A DNA stretch of 64,000 bases. Source: an uncultured Collinsella sp. (GTDB taxonomy: Bacteria; Actinomycetota; Coriobacteriia; Coriobacteriales; Coriobacteriaceae). Below are positions 26,043 through 34,373 of the stretch, piece by piece. The notes under the pieces are model-generated. The model saw nothing but the letters and a program-made list of their open reading frames with translations. It did not search any database and was not told where the DNA came from. Where the stretch lies: assembly GCA_900541745.1 (NCBI GenBank), contig UQLA01000001.1, forward strand, positions 62,001 through 126,000, read 5' to 3'. The first letter of the stretch is position 1. The number at the start of each line of letters is the position of its first letter. A program made the translations under genes and the position numbers.

Positions 26043-27152
26043 GTGGCGGTAACAATCAGGCAGTGCAACAAACCGACAAAAGAGCAGCTAGCGGCTTCCG
26101 TGATCCTGACGGGCACCTCGGCGTTGCGTATGATTCGAGCCGAGCGCCGGCAGATGGGCTACATCGGCTGGAAGGACCTCAATCCCGATGAAGAGCGCCG
26201 CGTGCTGTGTACGTCATCGCCTTCGACCGAGGATATCTATCTTCCCGACCTGGTGCGAATTGGAGCCAAAAGCGGCGAGGTGCAAGAAGATCTGTGCTTG
26301 CTGGTGGGATCTGCGGCGCAGCGCCGACGCATGCCTGGCGTGGGCTGGTCCGTGTGTTCCGGGTTGCCTGTCGGCTCGATTCTAGAGGTGGAACCGGGGG
26401 TGTACAGCCTATCTCCCGAGGCCCTTTGTGTTGCCGTCGCCCGCGAGGTCGGCTGTATCCAGGGGTTTGCCCTGGCCCAGGAACTGTGTTCCAAGATTTC
26501 ACTAAGCGATCGCGGGAAGTATCTGCCTCCCTACACCTCGCCTGTTGCGAATAGACTTGCAAAGGATAAGGACCAACCGGCAGACGTGGGCTACTTTGAA
26601 GTCGAGCCGGTGTTGACGCCCGATCGCCTGGCAGATTACCTTGCGGCATGCAAGGGGAGTGCGGCCAAACAGCTGCTGCGCCTGTGTCCCTACCTGTCAG
26701 AAAACCTGCTCTCGCCCATGGAGTGCATCATGCTCGCTCTGTTTTCGCTTCCGTTTTCCTATGGCGGATTTGCCTGCGGTCCCTTTAAGACCGACTACAA
26801 GATCGAGTTCGATGACCGCGCGCAGGCAATCTCGGGGATGCCGCATGCAGTTTGCGATGCGTATCAGGAGGCAGCCCGGTTTGACCTGGAATACAACGGT
26901 GAGCTGGGCCATTCCTCCCGGAGGGGGCGTATCCATGATGAAAAACGCAACACGGGCTTGATTACTATGGGAATCGAGGTCGCGACGGTCAACAACGAAA
27001 TGCTCTGCGACATGGAAGCGATGGAAGCGCTCGCATGGCGCATCCACCAGCGCATGGGTAAGCGATATCGCAACCGTGTTGACGCTCGCAGAAAGAAACA
27101 AGAGGCGCTATTTAACACGCTGCGGGCGTGTTTTGGGCTTAAGCCGGTCTAA
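26043..27152 (+). CDS. Hypothetical protein, possible PD-(D/E)XK nuclease-like C-terminus
   Basis: 369 residues, family not named. The first third resembles a small DNA-binding or AbiEi-like region (EVEPGVYSLSPEALCVAVAR). Near the C-terminus the pattern FDLEYNGELGH, followed by RIHDEKRNTGLITMGIEVATV, looks like the D-x-E-x-H core of DUF559/Vsr-like nuclease folds, but one residue string is not proof. Start: GTG 26043 with AGGGGT 7 bases before; TTG 26025 and GTG 26034 are alternatives overlapping or touching the comF end. It likely shares the comF transcript. Confidence 0.7.
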   Translation: MAVTIRQCNKPTKEQLAASVILTGTSALRMIRAERRQMGYIGWKDLNPDEERRVLCTSSPSTEDIYLPDLVRIGAKSGEVQEDLCLLVGSAAQRRRMPGVGWSVCSGLPVGSILEVEPGVYSLSPEALCVAVAREVGCIQGFALAQELCSKISLSDRGKYLPPYTSPVANRLAKDKDQPADVGYFEVEPVLTPDRLADYLAACKGSAAKQLLRLCPYLSENLLSPMECIMLALFSLPFSYGGFACGPFKTDYKIEFDDRAQAISGMPHAVCDAYQEAARFDLEYNGELGHSSRRGRIHDEKRNTGLITMGIEVATVNNEMLCDMEAMEALAWRIHQRMGKRYRNRVDARRKKQEALFNTLRACFGLKPV

Positions 27153-27186
27153 TTCGCGTCGAAAATAGGGGGTTAATCATATGCCC

Positions 27187-27407
27187 TGGCCAAAATATGG
27201 CAAATATGAGTACTGTCACTAAATCAGTAACAGCAAAATCAAGGAATTTAGGACTCGGAGGCGTCGTAAAGTAAGAAGATAATAAACAAATGTAGAATAA
27301 CTAAGCATCAGGTTGGCGACACTGAGCGCAAAATCTGTCCGAGAGGTCAAAATTGTCTGCTACTAAATTGGTAACAGTACTCATATTTGCTATTTTTTGG
27401 CCACGGC
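27187..27407. mobile_element. Possible MITE: inverted repeat pair of the TACTCATATTTG family
   Basis: A copy in minus orientation (27187-27235) and a copy in plus orientation (27359-27404) face each other around about 120 bases without a gene. Shared word: CAGTACTCATATTTGC, next to GGCCA/TGGCC ends and GTAACAG hairpins. A third copy is at 12835-12889. It has the shape of a non-autonomous element with terminal inverted repeats, but no transposase or target duplication was identified. Confidence 0.5.
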
Positions 27408-27524
27408 ACCCTGAGACGGGTGCCCTGGAGCTCCCCGTAGGGGAGCTCCAGGCTTCATGAGGGTACGAATAGTCCACTCCGACCTGCAAAATCTGTGCTC
27501 ACGGTGCGAATGACGCCCCTAACC

Positions 27525-27554
27525 TTAAACTTTAGCTTGAACTTAGCTATAATG
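27525..27554 (+). promoter_or_regulatory. Promoter of the structured RNA / lipoprotein leader
   Basis: A perfect TATAAT at 27549-27554 with TTAAAC at 27525-27530, spacing 18. It precedes a GC-rich folded region and is one of the clearest promoters in the window. Confidence 0.65.
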
Positions 27555-27559
27555 CGCTA

Positions 27560-27870
27560 CGTTCCTGCCAGGCTGTGGTTGCGGACGGACGAAATGTCCA
27601 TCCTAGTCCAAGACAGACGCGGTCAAAGGGATCCACGTAAGCGACCGCGTGCGCGCGGCGCGATCATGGCGCGTCCTAGATGTAAGCCGCACCGTCCGTT
27701 CTACTTTCTTTGGGGCAATACCGCCTCGCGGGCGAGCGGGCCAGTCGTGAAGGTGGCTACGGCCTCCCGAGCAAACACCCCGGTGCGCAAGTGTGGGGTC
27801 AAATACCAGGTCAGCTGGTGGGAACACCCGTTATTCCGCGCAACGCACGGATTGTATACGACACAGAAGG
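27560..27870 (+). ncRNA. Candidate structured RNA, probably the raiA motif
   Basis: About 310 bases between a strong promoter and the lipoprotein start, with many compact helices: GCGGACGG (27583) with CCGTCCGT (27693), GGAC-GAAAT-GTCC, ACGCGGTC/GACCGCGT, CCGCCTCG-CGGG-CGAGCGG, ACCCC...GGGGT and ACCAG-GTCAG-CTGGT. An open frame crosses it but reads as low-quality Arg/Pro-rich protein. The raiA RNA motif is known from Firmicutes and Actinobacteria near hpf/raiA and comF-type genes. Here comF lies 1.5 kb left and hpf 1.3 kb right. I cannot check the consensus, so the name is inference; the exact ends are uncertain. Confidence 0.5.
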
Positions 27871-27883
27871 CAGGGTAGTGGAC

Positions 27884-28894
27884 ATGGTGAGGGGCAGCTT
27901 GATGCACGCGGCTCGGTTAGGTGCTGGGACCGCGGCGGTCATTGCCGTTTTGGGCCTGAGTGGATGCGCGTTCAATCCACTGTCCACGTTCACGACGCCT
28001 ACGATCGACCAGATCGAGCGCGAGACCGTTACCCCTACGGTGTCGGACGATGCCCTGGTCACTCCCGGTACCCTGACGGTTGCCCTCGATACCTCCGATG
28101 CCCCGCAGGCCATGCAGGGCGCCGATGGTAACCTCACGGGCTACGCGGTCGATGCTGCCCGCGCCCTTGCAAGCCGTATGGGCCTTAAGGTTGCCTTCGT
28201 CGATGCGTCTTCTGCCGATTCCGTGCTTGGCGACAAAAAGGCCGACATCTTCATTGGCGACATCAATTCCACGGATGGTGACATCAGCACGCTTGGTACT
28301 TGCCTGTACGACGCTGCGGTAGTGTTCGGGAAGACGAGCGACAGCGAGTCGCTGAGCGTTTCCACCGAAACGCTTAACACCGCCACCCTGGGCGTTCAGA
28401 CCTCCTCGGCCTCGCAGGAAGCGCTCGCCAAGCAGAGCATCACGGCCAACCAAAAGACCTTCTCCAACATCAATGAGTGCTTTGAGGCGCTCGAGTCCGG
28501 CGAGATCGACTACGTGATTTGCGACTCCACGGCCGGCGGCTACCTTGCGCGCCTGATGAGCCAGATCTCTTACGTCGGCGCGCTCGAGACGCCCTCGACG
28601 CTCGGCGTCGCGGGCCTCGCGGCCAACGACGAGCTATGCCGTGTCGTGAGCGATGCCCTCGACGGTATTACGGTCGACGGCACGCTCGAGGCGGTCCACT
28701 CCATCTGGTACGGCACGATGCCCTATGACCTCACTACCAAGACGGTCTCGGGCGCCGACGTGCAGCCGACCGACACCGGATCCAGCGAGTCCGCATCCTC
28801 CGATTCGAGCAGCGAGGGTGCAACCTCCGAGGATAAATCGTCCAGCCAGGAGGGCACTATCACCGACGACGACATTAACAAGCTCAATAGCTAG
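27884..28894 (+). CDS. Solute-binding lipoprotein (amino-acid-binding family 3 like)
   Basis: 336 residues. Lipoprotein signal with lipobox LSGC (lipidated C28). The mature part resembles periplasmic-binding family 3: GTLTVALDTSDAPQAM, GYAVDAARALASRMGLKVAFV, and an aromatic-poor second lobe ending WYGTMPYD. A Ser/Glu/Asp-rich tail follows (SSESASSDSSSEG). No ABC permease or ATPase is adjacent, so it may be an orphan receptor. Start ATG 27884 with AGGG 8 bases before; GTG 27878 is also in frame. It may be expressed by read-through from the RNA upstream. Confidence 0.82.
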   Translation: MVRGSLMHAARLGAGTAAVIAVLGLSGCAFNPLSTFTTPTIDQIERETVTPTVSDDALVTPGTLTVALDTSDAPQAMQGADGNLTGYAVDAARALASRMGLKVAFVDASSADSVLGDKKADIFIGDINSTDGDISTLGTCLYDAAVVFGKTSDSESLSVSTETLNTATLGVQTSSASQEALAKQSITANQKTFSNINECFEALESGEIDYVICDSTAGGYLARLMSQISYVGALETPSTLGVAGLAANDELCRVVSDALDGITVDGTLEAVHSIWYGTMPYDLTTKTVSGADVQPTDTGSSESASSDSSSEGATSEDKSSSQEGTITDDDINKLNS

Positions 28895-29211
28895 TTATTG
28901 CTAGGGGTGGCATCTCCCATGCGCTAGGAGAGAGGCCTCTTCACGGTTTCAACACGCATTGCCGGGCTATCCCAACAGGGGAGCCCGGCCTTTTCGTTTC
29001 TATGAAACCAGCAGGTCAAAGACGTTTTTTAAGTACCAAACCAAAGTCGCCGTCGCCCTCCCATAGCGCACTTTGCCACAGAAAAGTGCGAGACTTCGGT
29101 ATGCGGTATCAAGCAATCGTTATTCGGGTCTTTGGGAATCCGCGTGATTAAATGCACGGCAATGGGTACATAGCCAGTACAGTAAGTCCCCGAGGCAGAT
29201 TGGAGCCACGT
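28895..29211. other. Gap before hpf: terminator and leader
   Basis: Holds the lipoprotein terminator (28961-28996: GCCGGGCT/AGCCCGGC followed by TTTTCGTTT). The following 215 bases up to the hpf start contain no gene. They should contain the hpf promoter, but I see no clear boxes. Confidence 0.7.
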
Positions 29212-29796
29212 ATGGATATCAAGGTTTCTGGACGCAAGACGACGGTAACCGATGCTCTGCGTGCGCATGTGGATGAGAAGATCGGCGAGGCGCTCAAGGT
29301 TTTCGATATCGAGCCCATGACGGTCGACGTCGTACTTCGCTATGAGAAGAACCCCTCGAACCCCAACCCGGCGATCGTCGAGGTTACGGTTCGTGCCCGC
29401 GGTTCGGTGATTCGCGTTGCCGAGCACGGTGCAGATATGTACGCCGCCATCGACCTCTCCGCCGATAAGGTCACCCGCCAGCTGCGCAAGTTCAAGACCA
29501 AGGTCGTGGACAACCGCCAGGGCGGTGCCAGCGCAGCGGATGTCGCACCGGTCGAGCGCGTCGAGGATCTGGCCGACCTGCTGCTGCCCGAGGAGGAGGA
29601 CGACCTGCTCGTCCGTGAGAAGGTCATTGATGTCACCCCGATGACTGAGGAGCAGGCGCTGGTGCAGACCGATCTGCTCGGCCACGACTTCTACGTGTTC
29701 GAGAACGCGACGACTGGCCTCATCAATGTGGTGTATCACCGTAAGAATGGTGGATATGGCATCATCAAGCCCCGCATCGAAACACTTGACGAGTAA
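29212..29796 (+). CDS. hpf: Ribosome hibernation promoting factor, long form
   Basis: 194 residues. N-terminal S30AE domain (MDIKVSGRKTTVTDALRAHV to about residue 100), which binds the ribosome decoding region, a linker, and the C-terminal dimerisation domain LGHDFYVFENATTGLINVVY...GGYGIIKP that marks the long form able to form 100S ribosomes. Start ATG 29212 with GGAG before it; an upstream ATG at 29152 adds 20 residues without family likeness. A terminator follows. Confidence 0.95.
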   Translation: MDIKVSGRKTTVTDALRAHVDEKIGEALKVFDIEPMTVDVVLRYEKNPSNPNPAIVEVTVRARGSVIRVAEHGADMYAAIDLSADKVTRQLRKFKTKVVDNRQGGASAADVAPVERVEDLADLLLPEEEDDLLVREKVIDVTPMTEEQALVQTDLLGHDFYVFENATTGLINVVYHRKNGGYGIIKPRIETLDE

Positions 29797-29825
29797 AATA
29801 CGTTAACCTGCATGAGTTAACGGTT

Positions 29826-29858
29826 GGCGGCCATCCCATGCGGGTGGCCGCCTTTTTA
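29826..29858 (+). terminator. Terminator of hpf
   Basis: 11-bp stem GGCGGCCATCC / GGGTGGCCGCC (one G-T pair) with loop CATGC and T5. Confidence 0.87.
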
Positions 29859-29875
29859 CGTAAGGAGTCGCTTTG

Positions 29876-30829
29876 ATGGACAAGGCTGCATCCGCCGGTC
29901 ATTCGGACCGTTGCCGCATCGTCGTCGATACCTGCTGCGACTTTAGCCCCGAGGTCGCCGCGAACCTCGATGTCGATATCCTGGGTTTCCCCTTCATTAT
30001 CGATGGCGAGGAGCGCACGGATGACATCTGGTCGAGCATCACACCCAAGGAGTTCTACGACCGCATGCGCGCCGGCGCTCGCGTGTCTACCTCCGCCGTG
30101 TCGCTCGGTCGCTATATCGAGTTCTTTACCGAGTGCGCCAAAGAGGGCACGCCCACGGTCTACCTGTGCTTTACCTCGGCGCTGTCGTCGAGCTACAACT
30201 CCGCGTGCCAGGCGGCGGACGCCGTACGCGCCGAGTATCCCAACTTTGAGCTCTACGTGGTCGACAACGCTCTGCCCTGCGCGACCGGCGCGCTCTTGGC
30301 GCTCGAGGCCGTGCGCCAGCGTTCGGCGGGACTGACCGCCAAGCAGCTGGTTGATTGGGCAAACGAGGCAAAGACCTACGTCCACGGCTACTTTACGCTC
30401 GAGAGCTTTGACGCACTGGCCGCCGGCGGCCGCATTCCGCCCGCGGCGGCACAGCTCACGGCAAAGCTCGATGTCAAGCCCGAGCTCTCCTACGACCTTG
30501 CCGGCTCGCTGTCGCTGATCGGCGTCAACCGCGGCCGCAAGAAGGCGCTCAAGTCCATCCTCAAGTCGTTCCGCGAGAACTACGTGCCCGACCGCACTAT
30601 GCCCATCGCCATCATGACGGCCGATGCCGAGAAGGACGGCGACTGGCTCGAGGCCGCCATCCGCAAGGAGGAAGGCTGCGCCGACGTCACCATCATCCGT
30701 AGTTCCGTCGGTCCTACCATCGGCTCGCACGTGGGTCCCGGCATGGTGGCCTGCGCGTTTTGGGGCAAGAATCGTGCCGAGAAAGCCTCGCTTTCCGACC
30801 GCATCGCGCGCCGTGTGCGAGGCGAGTAG
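29876..30829 (+). CDS. DegV-family fatty-acid-binding protein
   Basis: 317 residues, DegV fold: IVVDTCCDFSPEVAANLDV, VSTSAVSLGRYIEFF, VYLCFTSALSSSYNSA, GYFTLESFDALAAGGRIP, and the GPTIGSHVGPG motif lining the acyl pocket. Such proteins present fatty acids to the FakA kinase; FakA is not in the window. AAGGAG stands 8 bases before ATG 29876. Confidence 0.92.
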   Translation: MDKAASAGHSDRCRIVVDTCCDFSPEVAANLDVDILGFPFIIDGEERTDDIWSSITPKEFYDRMRAGARVSTSAVSLGRYIEFFTECAKEGTPTVYLCFTSALSSSYNSACQAADAVRAEYPNFELYVVDNALPCATGALLALEAVRQRSAGLTAKQLVDWANEAKTYVHGYFTLESFDALAAGGRIPPAAAQLTAKLDVKPELSYDLAGSLSLIGVNRGRKKALKSILKSFRENYVPDRTMPIAIMTADAEKDGDWLEAAIRKEEGCADVTIIRSSVGPTIGSHVGPGMVACAFWGKNRAEKASLSDRIARRVRGE

Positions 30830-30927
30830 GCAGGCGCTGCGGCTGCAAGCGCCCTCAAGTCACGGCCGAAACGCTGGCACCGAGTATTCAACCTGGTAAC
30901 AACACCCAACCCAAAAGGAAAGGTTTC

Positions 30928-32007
30928 ATGGCAAACAAGCTCTCCGTCGCATTCATCGGCACCGGAATCATGGGTGCCCCTATCGCCGGCCACATCCTGG
31001 ACGCCGGCTATCCCGTCACGGTCAACAACCGCACCAAGTCCAAGGCTGCCGCGCTTATCGAGCGCGGCGCCGTCTGGGCCGATACGCCGGCCGATGCCGT
31101 GGCTAATGCCGATGTCGTCTTTACCATGGTGGGCTATCCCTCCGAGGTCGAGGAGCTCTACCTGGCGGGCGACGGCCTGCTGGCTTGCACTAAGCCGGGT
31201 GCGGTCTTGATCGACCTCACCACGAGCTCGCCCGAGCTCGCCCGTGACATTGCCGAGGCCGCCCAGGTTTCTGGTCGCATGGCGTTTGACTGCCCCGTCA
31301 CCGGCGGCGAGTCGGGCGCTATCGCCGGTACGCTCACGGCTATCGTGGGCGCCACCGAGAACGACATCGCCCCGGTCCGCGACATCCTTGCCACCTTTGC
31401 GGCAAACATCTGCTGCTTCGACGGCGCCGGCAAGGGCCAGGCTGCCAAGCTCGCCAATCAGGTGTCGCTGGGCGCCTGCATGGTCGGCATGGCAGACGCC
31501 ATGGCGTTTGCCGAGCTGAGCGGCCTTGACCTGGAGAAGACCCGCGAGATGATCCTGGGCGGCACCGGTAAGTCCGGCGCCATGGAGAGCCTGGCTCCCA
31601 AGGCGCTCGACGGCGACTACAAGCCCGGCTTTATGGTCGAGCACTTCATTAAGGACCTGCGTCTGGCGCTCGCCTACGCCGATGACCGCGAGCTCGCGCT
31701 GCCCGGTGCCGACGTCGCCTTTACGCTTTACGACATGCTCGACGCCATCGGTGGCGCCAAGCTGGGCACCCAGGCCATCATGGTCCTTTACAAGGAGGAG
31801 GCCGACGCCATCGCCGCCGGTCTGGACTGGTCGCAGTATCGTCCCGAGGAGCATGGCGCTCACGAGGACGGCTGCGGTTGCGGTGAGCATGGCGGCGACC
31901 ACGAGTGCGGTTGTGGCCACCACCATGGTGAGGACCACGAGTGCTGCGGCGGCCACGGCCATGACGACGGCCACGAGTGCTGCTGCGGCCATCATCACGA
32001 GGAGTAG
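30928..32007 (+). CDS. 3-hydroxyisobutyrate dehydrogenase-family oxidoreductase with His/Cys-rich tail
   Basis: 359 residues. NAD(P)-binding GTGIMGAP (11-18), substrate loop DCPVTGGESGAIAGTL and catalytic lysine K174 in AAKLANQV place it among the beta-hydroxyacid dehydrogenases (tartronate-semialdehyde or hydroxyisobutyrate type). The usual domain ends near residue 300. Beyond it is a tail of about 50 residues with 14 His and 9 Cys, in blocks such as DGCGCGEHGG, CGCGHHHGED and ECCCGHHH. This resembles the metal-storage tails of SlyD or HypB and is unusual on a dehydrogenase. AAGGAAAGG precedes ATG 30928. The next gene starts 5 bases after the stop. Confidence 0.9.
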   Translation: MANKLSVAFIGTGIMGAPIAGHILDAGYPVTVNNRTKSKAAALIERGAVWADTPADAVANADVVFTMVGYPSEVEELYLAGDGLLACTKPGAVLIDLTTSSPELARDIAEAAQVSGRMAFDCPVTGGESGAIAGTLTAIVGATENDIAPVRDILATFAANICCFDGAGKGQAAKLANQVSLGACMVGMADAMAFAELSGLDLEKTREMILGGTGKSGAMESLAPKALDGDYKPGFMVEHFIKDLRLALAYADDRELALPGADVAFTLYDMLDAIGGAKLGTQAIMVLYKEEADAIAAGLDWSQYRPEEHGAHEDGCGCGEHGGDHECGCGHHHGEDHECCGGHGHDDGHECCCGHHHEE

Positions 32008-32012
32008 CGCCC

Positions 32013-32441
32013 ATGAGCTGGACGTTCGTGGTACTTGCGCTGGTGCTCTTTCTCTTTGCGATCTACATCGGCTTTTTGTGCGGCCAGTGGGCGTGCGAAA
32101 AACGCGTCATCACCAAGCGCGACTACTGGATTGCCAACTTTGCGGGCGCGGCGGCAGTCGTTCTACTGACCTGGGTGTTTTCGCTGTTCCCGCTGGTGCA
32201 GTTTGCGCCGATCGGCTGGCTCGGCGGCTTTATCGCCGGCCTTAAGATGAGTTTTGGCGAGTCCGTCGGTCCGTGGCGCAAGCACGACGAGGTCTTTAAC
32301 GTCAACAAGGCTCACCGCGCCGCCGCCGATGCGGGCGATGCCGAGGAGCGTCGCCGCGCACGTCGCAATGGCGCGGCCGACCGACAGCTCATCTCGGTCA
32401 CCGATGACAGCAAGGGTGCTGGCAAGCACGCTAAGAAATAG
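32013..32441 (+). CDS. Small membrane protein of unknown function
   Basis: 142 residues. Helix 1 FVVLALVLFLFAIYIGFLCG, helix 2 GAAAVVLLTWVFSLFPLV, a third hydrophobic stretch IGWLGGFIAGL, then a charged cytoplasmic tail with Arg and Lys runs. Not recognised. It starts 5 bases after the dehydrogenase, and its ribosome site GGAG overlaps that gene's end, so it is probably translationally coupled. Confidence 0.8.
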   Translation: MSWTFVVLALVLFLFAIYIGFLCGQWACEKRVITKRDYWIANFAGAAAVVLLTWVFSLFPLVQFAPIGWLGGFIAGLKMSFGESVGPWRKHDEVFNVNKAHRAAADAGDAEERRRARRNGAADRQLISVTDDSKGAGKHAKK

Positions 32442-32456
32442 TAAGAAGAGGTAACT

Positions 32457-33155
32457 ATGGCAGAAAACAAGGAAGAACAGCTCACCGACGAGGAGCTGGC
32501 ACAGCTTCAGCTGGCAGAGGAGAACGAGAACGCCGTCGACCGTCTGGTCAAGGAGCTCGGCTGCCCCACGCGCCGCATCCGTCAGTTTGCCGCCCGCGTG
32601 CTGCACCTGCTTGCCGAGCGCGATCCGCAGCGCGTCGTGCCCTGCGTGCCCGCACTGATTGAGGCGCTCGATCGCCCCGAGGCTCAGACCCGCTGGGAGG
32701 CTCTCGATGCCCTGGCGGCGCTCGCCACCACCTGCCCCGAGCAGCTGGGCGATGCCTTTGAGGGCACCGAGACCGCGCTGTTCGACGAGATTTCCTCCAC
32801 GCTGCGCTATTCCGCCTTCCGCCTGCTGTGCGTGTGGGGCGCCACGAGCGTCGAGCGTTCGCGCGAGGCTTGGCCCATCCTGGACGAGGCCATCCAGTGC
32901 TACCACGGCGACCTCGAGTATCGCGACATGCTCGGTTGCCTGTACGAGTTTGGCCAGGGCGAGATTGACGCCGAGGTCGCCGAGAAGCTTGCGCTGCGCC
33001 TTAAGTTCGATGCCGAGAACGGCAAGGGCAGCTATCTCAAGGCCCGTTCGAGCGAGATTTGCGAAATGCTTGTTAAACGTTTTGGCCTGGATCTTTCCAA
33101 AAAGAAGAAGCGTGCTAGCGTTAAAAAATCTGACGACGCCGAAGACGAGGAGTAA
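32457..33155 (+). CDS. HEAT-repeat-like protein
   Basis: 232 residues, all-helical. Repeats of HEAT type can be seen: RIRQFAARVLHLLAERDPQR, then VPALIEALDRPEAQTRWEAL, then LRYSAFRLLCVWGATS. The C-terminus is basic then acidic (KKKKRASVKKSDDAEDEE). Such proteins serve as binding scaffolds; the partner is unknown. It lies in the gene run 30928-34247 with 6-15 base gaps, likely one operon with the dehydrogenase and the isocitrate dehydrogenase. Confidence 0.82.
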   Translation: MAENKEEQLTDEELAQLQLAEENENAVDRLVKELGCPTRRIRQFAARVLHLLAERDPQRVVPCVPALIEALDRPEAQTRWEALDALAALATTCPEQLGDAFEGTETALFDEISSTLRYSAFRLLCVWGATSVERSREAWPILDEAIQCYHGDLEYRDMLGCLYEFGQGEIDAEVAEKLALRLKFDAENGKGSYLKARSSEICEMLVKRFGLDLSKKKKRASVKKSDDAEDEE

Positions 33156-33161
33156 CAGATT

Positions 33162-34247
33162 ATGGCGCACGATGTAGTCCTGATTCCCGGTGACGGTATC
33201 GGTCCCGAGATTACGCAGGCCATGCGCCGCGTGGTCGAGGCTGCCGGTGTCCAGATTGACTGGAACGTCCAGGAGGCCGGTGCCGGCGTCATGGACGAGT
33301 TTGGCACGCCGCTGCCCCAACACGTGCTCGATGCGGTCGCCGAGACCAAGGTTGCCGTCAAAGGCCCCATCACCACGCCGGTCGGCACGGGTTTCCGCAG
33401 CGTTAACGTCGCCCTGCGCAAGCATTTTGACCTGTACGCCTGCGTACGACCCTGCCTGTCGCAGCCGGGCGACGGCTCGCGCTTCCGCGACGTCGACCTG
33501 GTCATCGTGCGCGAGAACACCGAGGACCTCTACGCCGGCATCGAGTTCGATGAGGGGGCTGCCGAGGTCGAGGAGCTCTCGCAGCTCGTCGAGCGCTCGG
33601 GCCAGAAGACCTTCGCCGCCGATTCCGCCATCTCGATCAAGCCGATTTCCATCGCCAAGAGCCGTCGCATTGTGGAGTACGCCTTTGAGTACGCCCGCCG
33701 CTGCGGCCGCAAAAAGGTGACGGCCGTGCATAAGGCCAACATCATGAAGGCGACCGACGGCCTGTTCCTGCGCGTTGCGCGCGAGGTGGCCGCCAACTAT
33801 CCCGATATCGAGTTCAACGATAAGATCGTCGACGCCACCTGCATGGGCCTGGTCCAGAACCCCAACGACTTCGATGTCCTGGTGCTGCCCAACCTGTACG
33901 GCGACATCGTCAGCGACCTGTGCGCTGGCCTGGTGGGTGGTTTGGGCATGGCCCCCGGCTCCAACATCGGTGCCGACTGCGCCATTTTCGAGGCAACGCA
34001 CGGCTCCGCGCCCGATATCGCTGGCCAGGATATCGCCAACCCCACGGCCGAGATCCTCTCTGCTGCGATGATGCTCGATCACCTGGGCGAGAACGACGCG
34101 GCCAATCGCATTCGCGCCGCCGTTTCTGCTACGCTCGACGAGGGTGAGCAGGTTACCGGCGACGTTCGTCGTGCCCAGACCGGCTCCGTTGAGGGCGCTG
34201 TGGGCACGCAGGCCTTTGCCGATGCCGTTATCGCGCACCTGGCCTAA
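33162..34247 (+). CDS. Isocitrate/isopropylmalate dehydrogenase family, probable NAD-dependent isocitrate dehydrogenase
   Basis: 361 residues. [13 protein letters not shown] at the start; the decarboxylating-dehydrogenase signature is [39 protein letters not shown] binds the cofactor. The string [15 protein letters not shown] is typical of NAD-type isocitrate dehydrogenases rather than isopropylmalate dehydrogenase. It converts isocitrate to 2-oxoglutarate, supplying glutamate carbon in a fermenter. It starts 6 bases after the HEAT protein. Confidence 0.9.
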   Translation: MAHDVVLIPGDGIGPEITQAMRRVVEAAGVQIDWNVQEAGAGVMDEFGTPLPQHVLDAVAETKVAVKGPITTPVGTGFRSVNVALRKHFDLYACVRPCLSQPGDGSRFRDVDLVIVRENTEDLYAGIEFDEGAAEVEELSQLVERSGQKTFAADSAISIKPISIAKSRRIVEYAFEYARRCGRKKVTAVHKANIMKATDGLFLRVAREVAANYPDIEFNDKIVDATCMGLVQNPNDFDVLVLPNLYGDIVSDLCAGLVGGLGMAPGSNIGADCAIFEATHGSAPDIAGQDIANPTAEILSAAMMLDHLGENDAANRIRAAVSATLDEGEQVTGDVRRAQTGSVEGAVGTQAFADAVIAHLA

Positions 34248-34373
34248 GGCATGCAGACTGCAAACGCCTAAATAGTACTTAAGTGTTTGCGTATAACCTG
34301 AGAATCAATACGCCCGGCGCTCTGTCGGGCGTATTCTATTGCGGACTATGTTTCCTAACAAGGAGTAACTGAT

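Noticed and set aside
27780..27840. T-box or cobalamin riboswitch before the lipoprotein
   Set aside because: GGTGGGAACACCC superficially resembles parts of these motifs, but the conserved T-box and B12-box sequences are missing.
27560..27870. tmRNA, RNase P RNA or SRP RNA
   Set aside because: None of the conserved landmarks (tag frame ending in LAA codons, GAGGAAAGTCC, GGAAGGAAGCAGC) is present.
27495..27878. 127-codon frame across the structured RNA region
   Set aside because: Arg/Pro-rich, no ribosome site, and the sequence is dominated by paired helices; better read as RNA.
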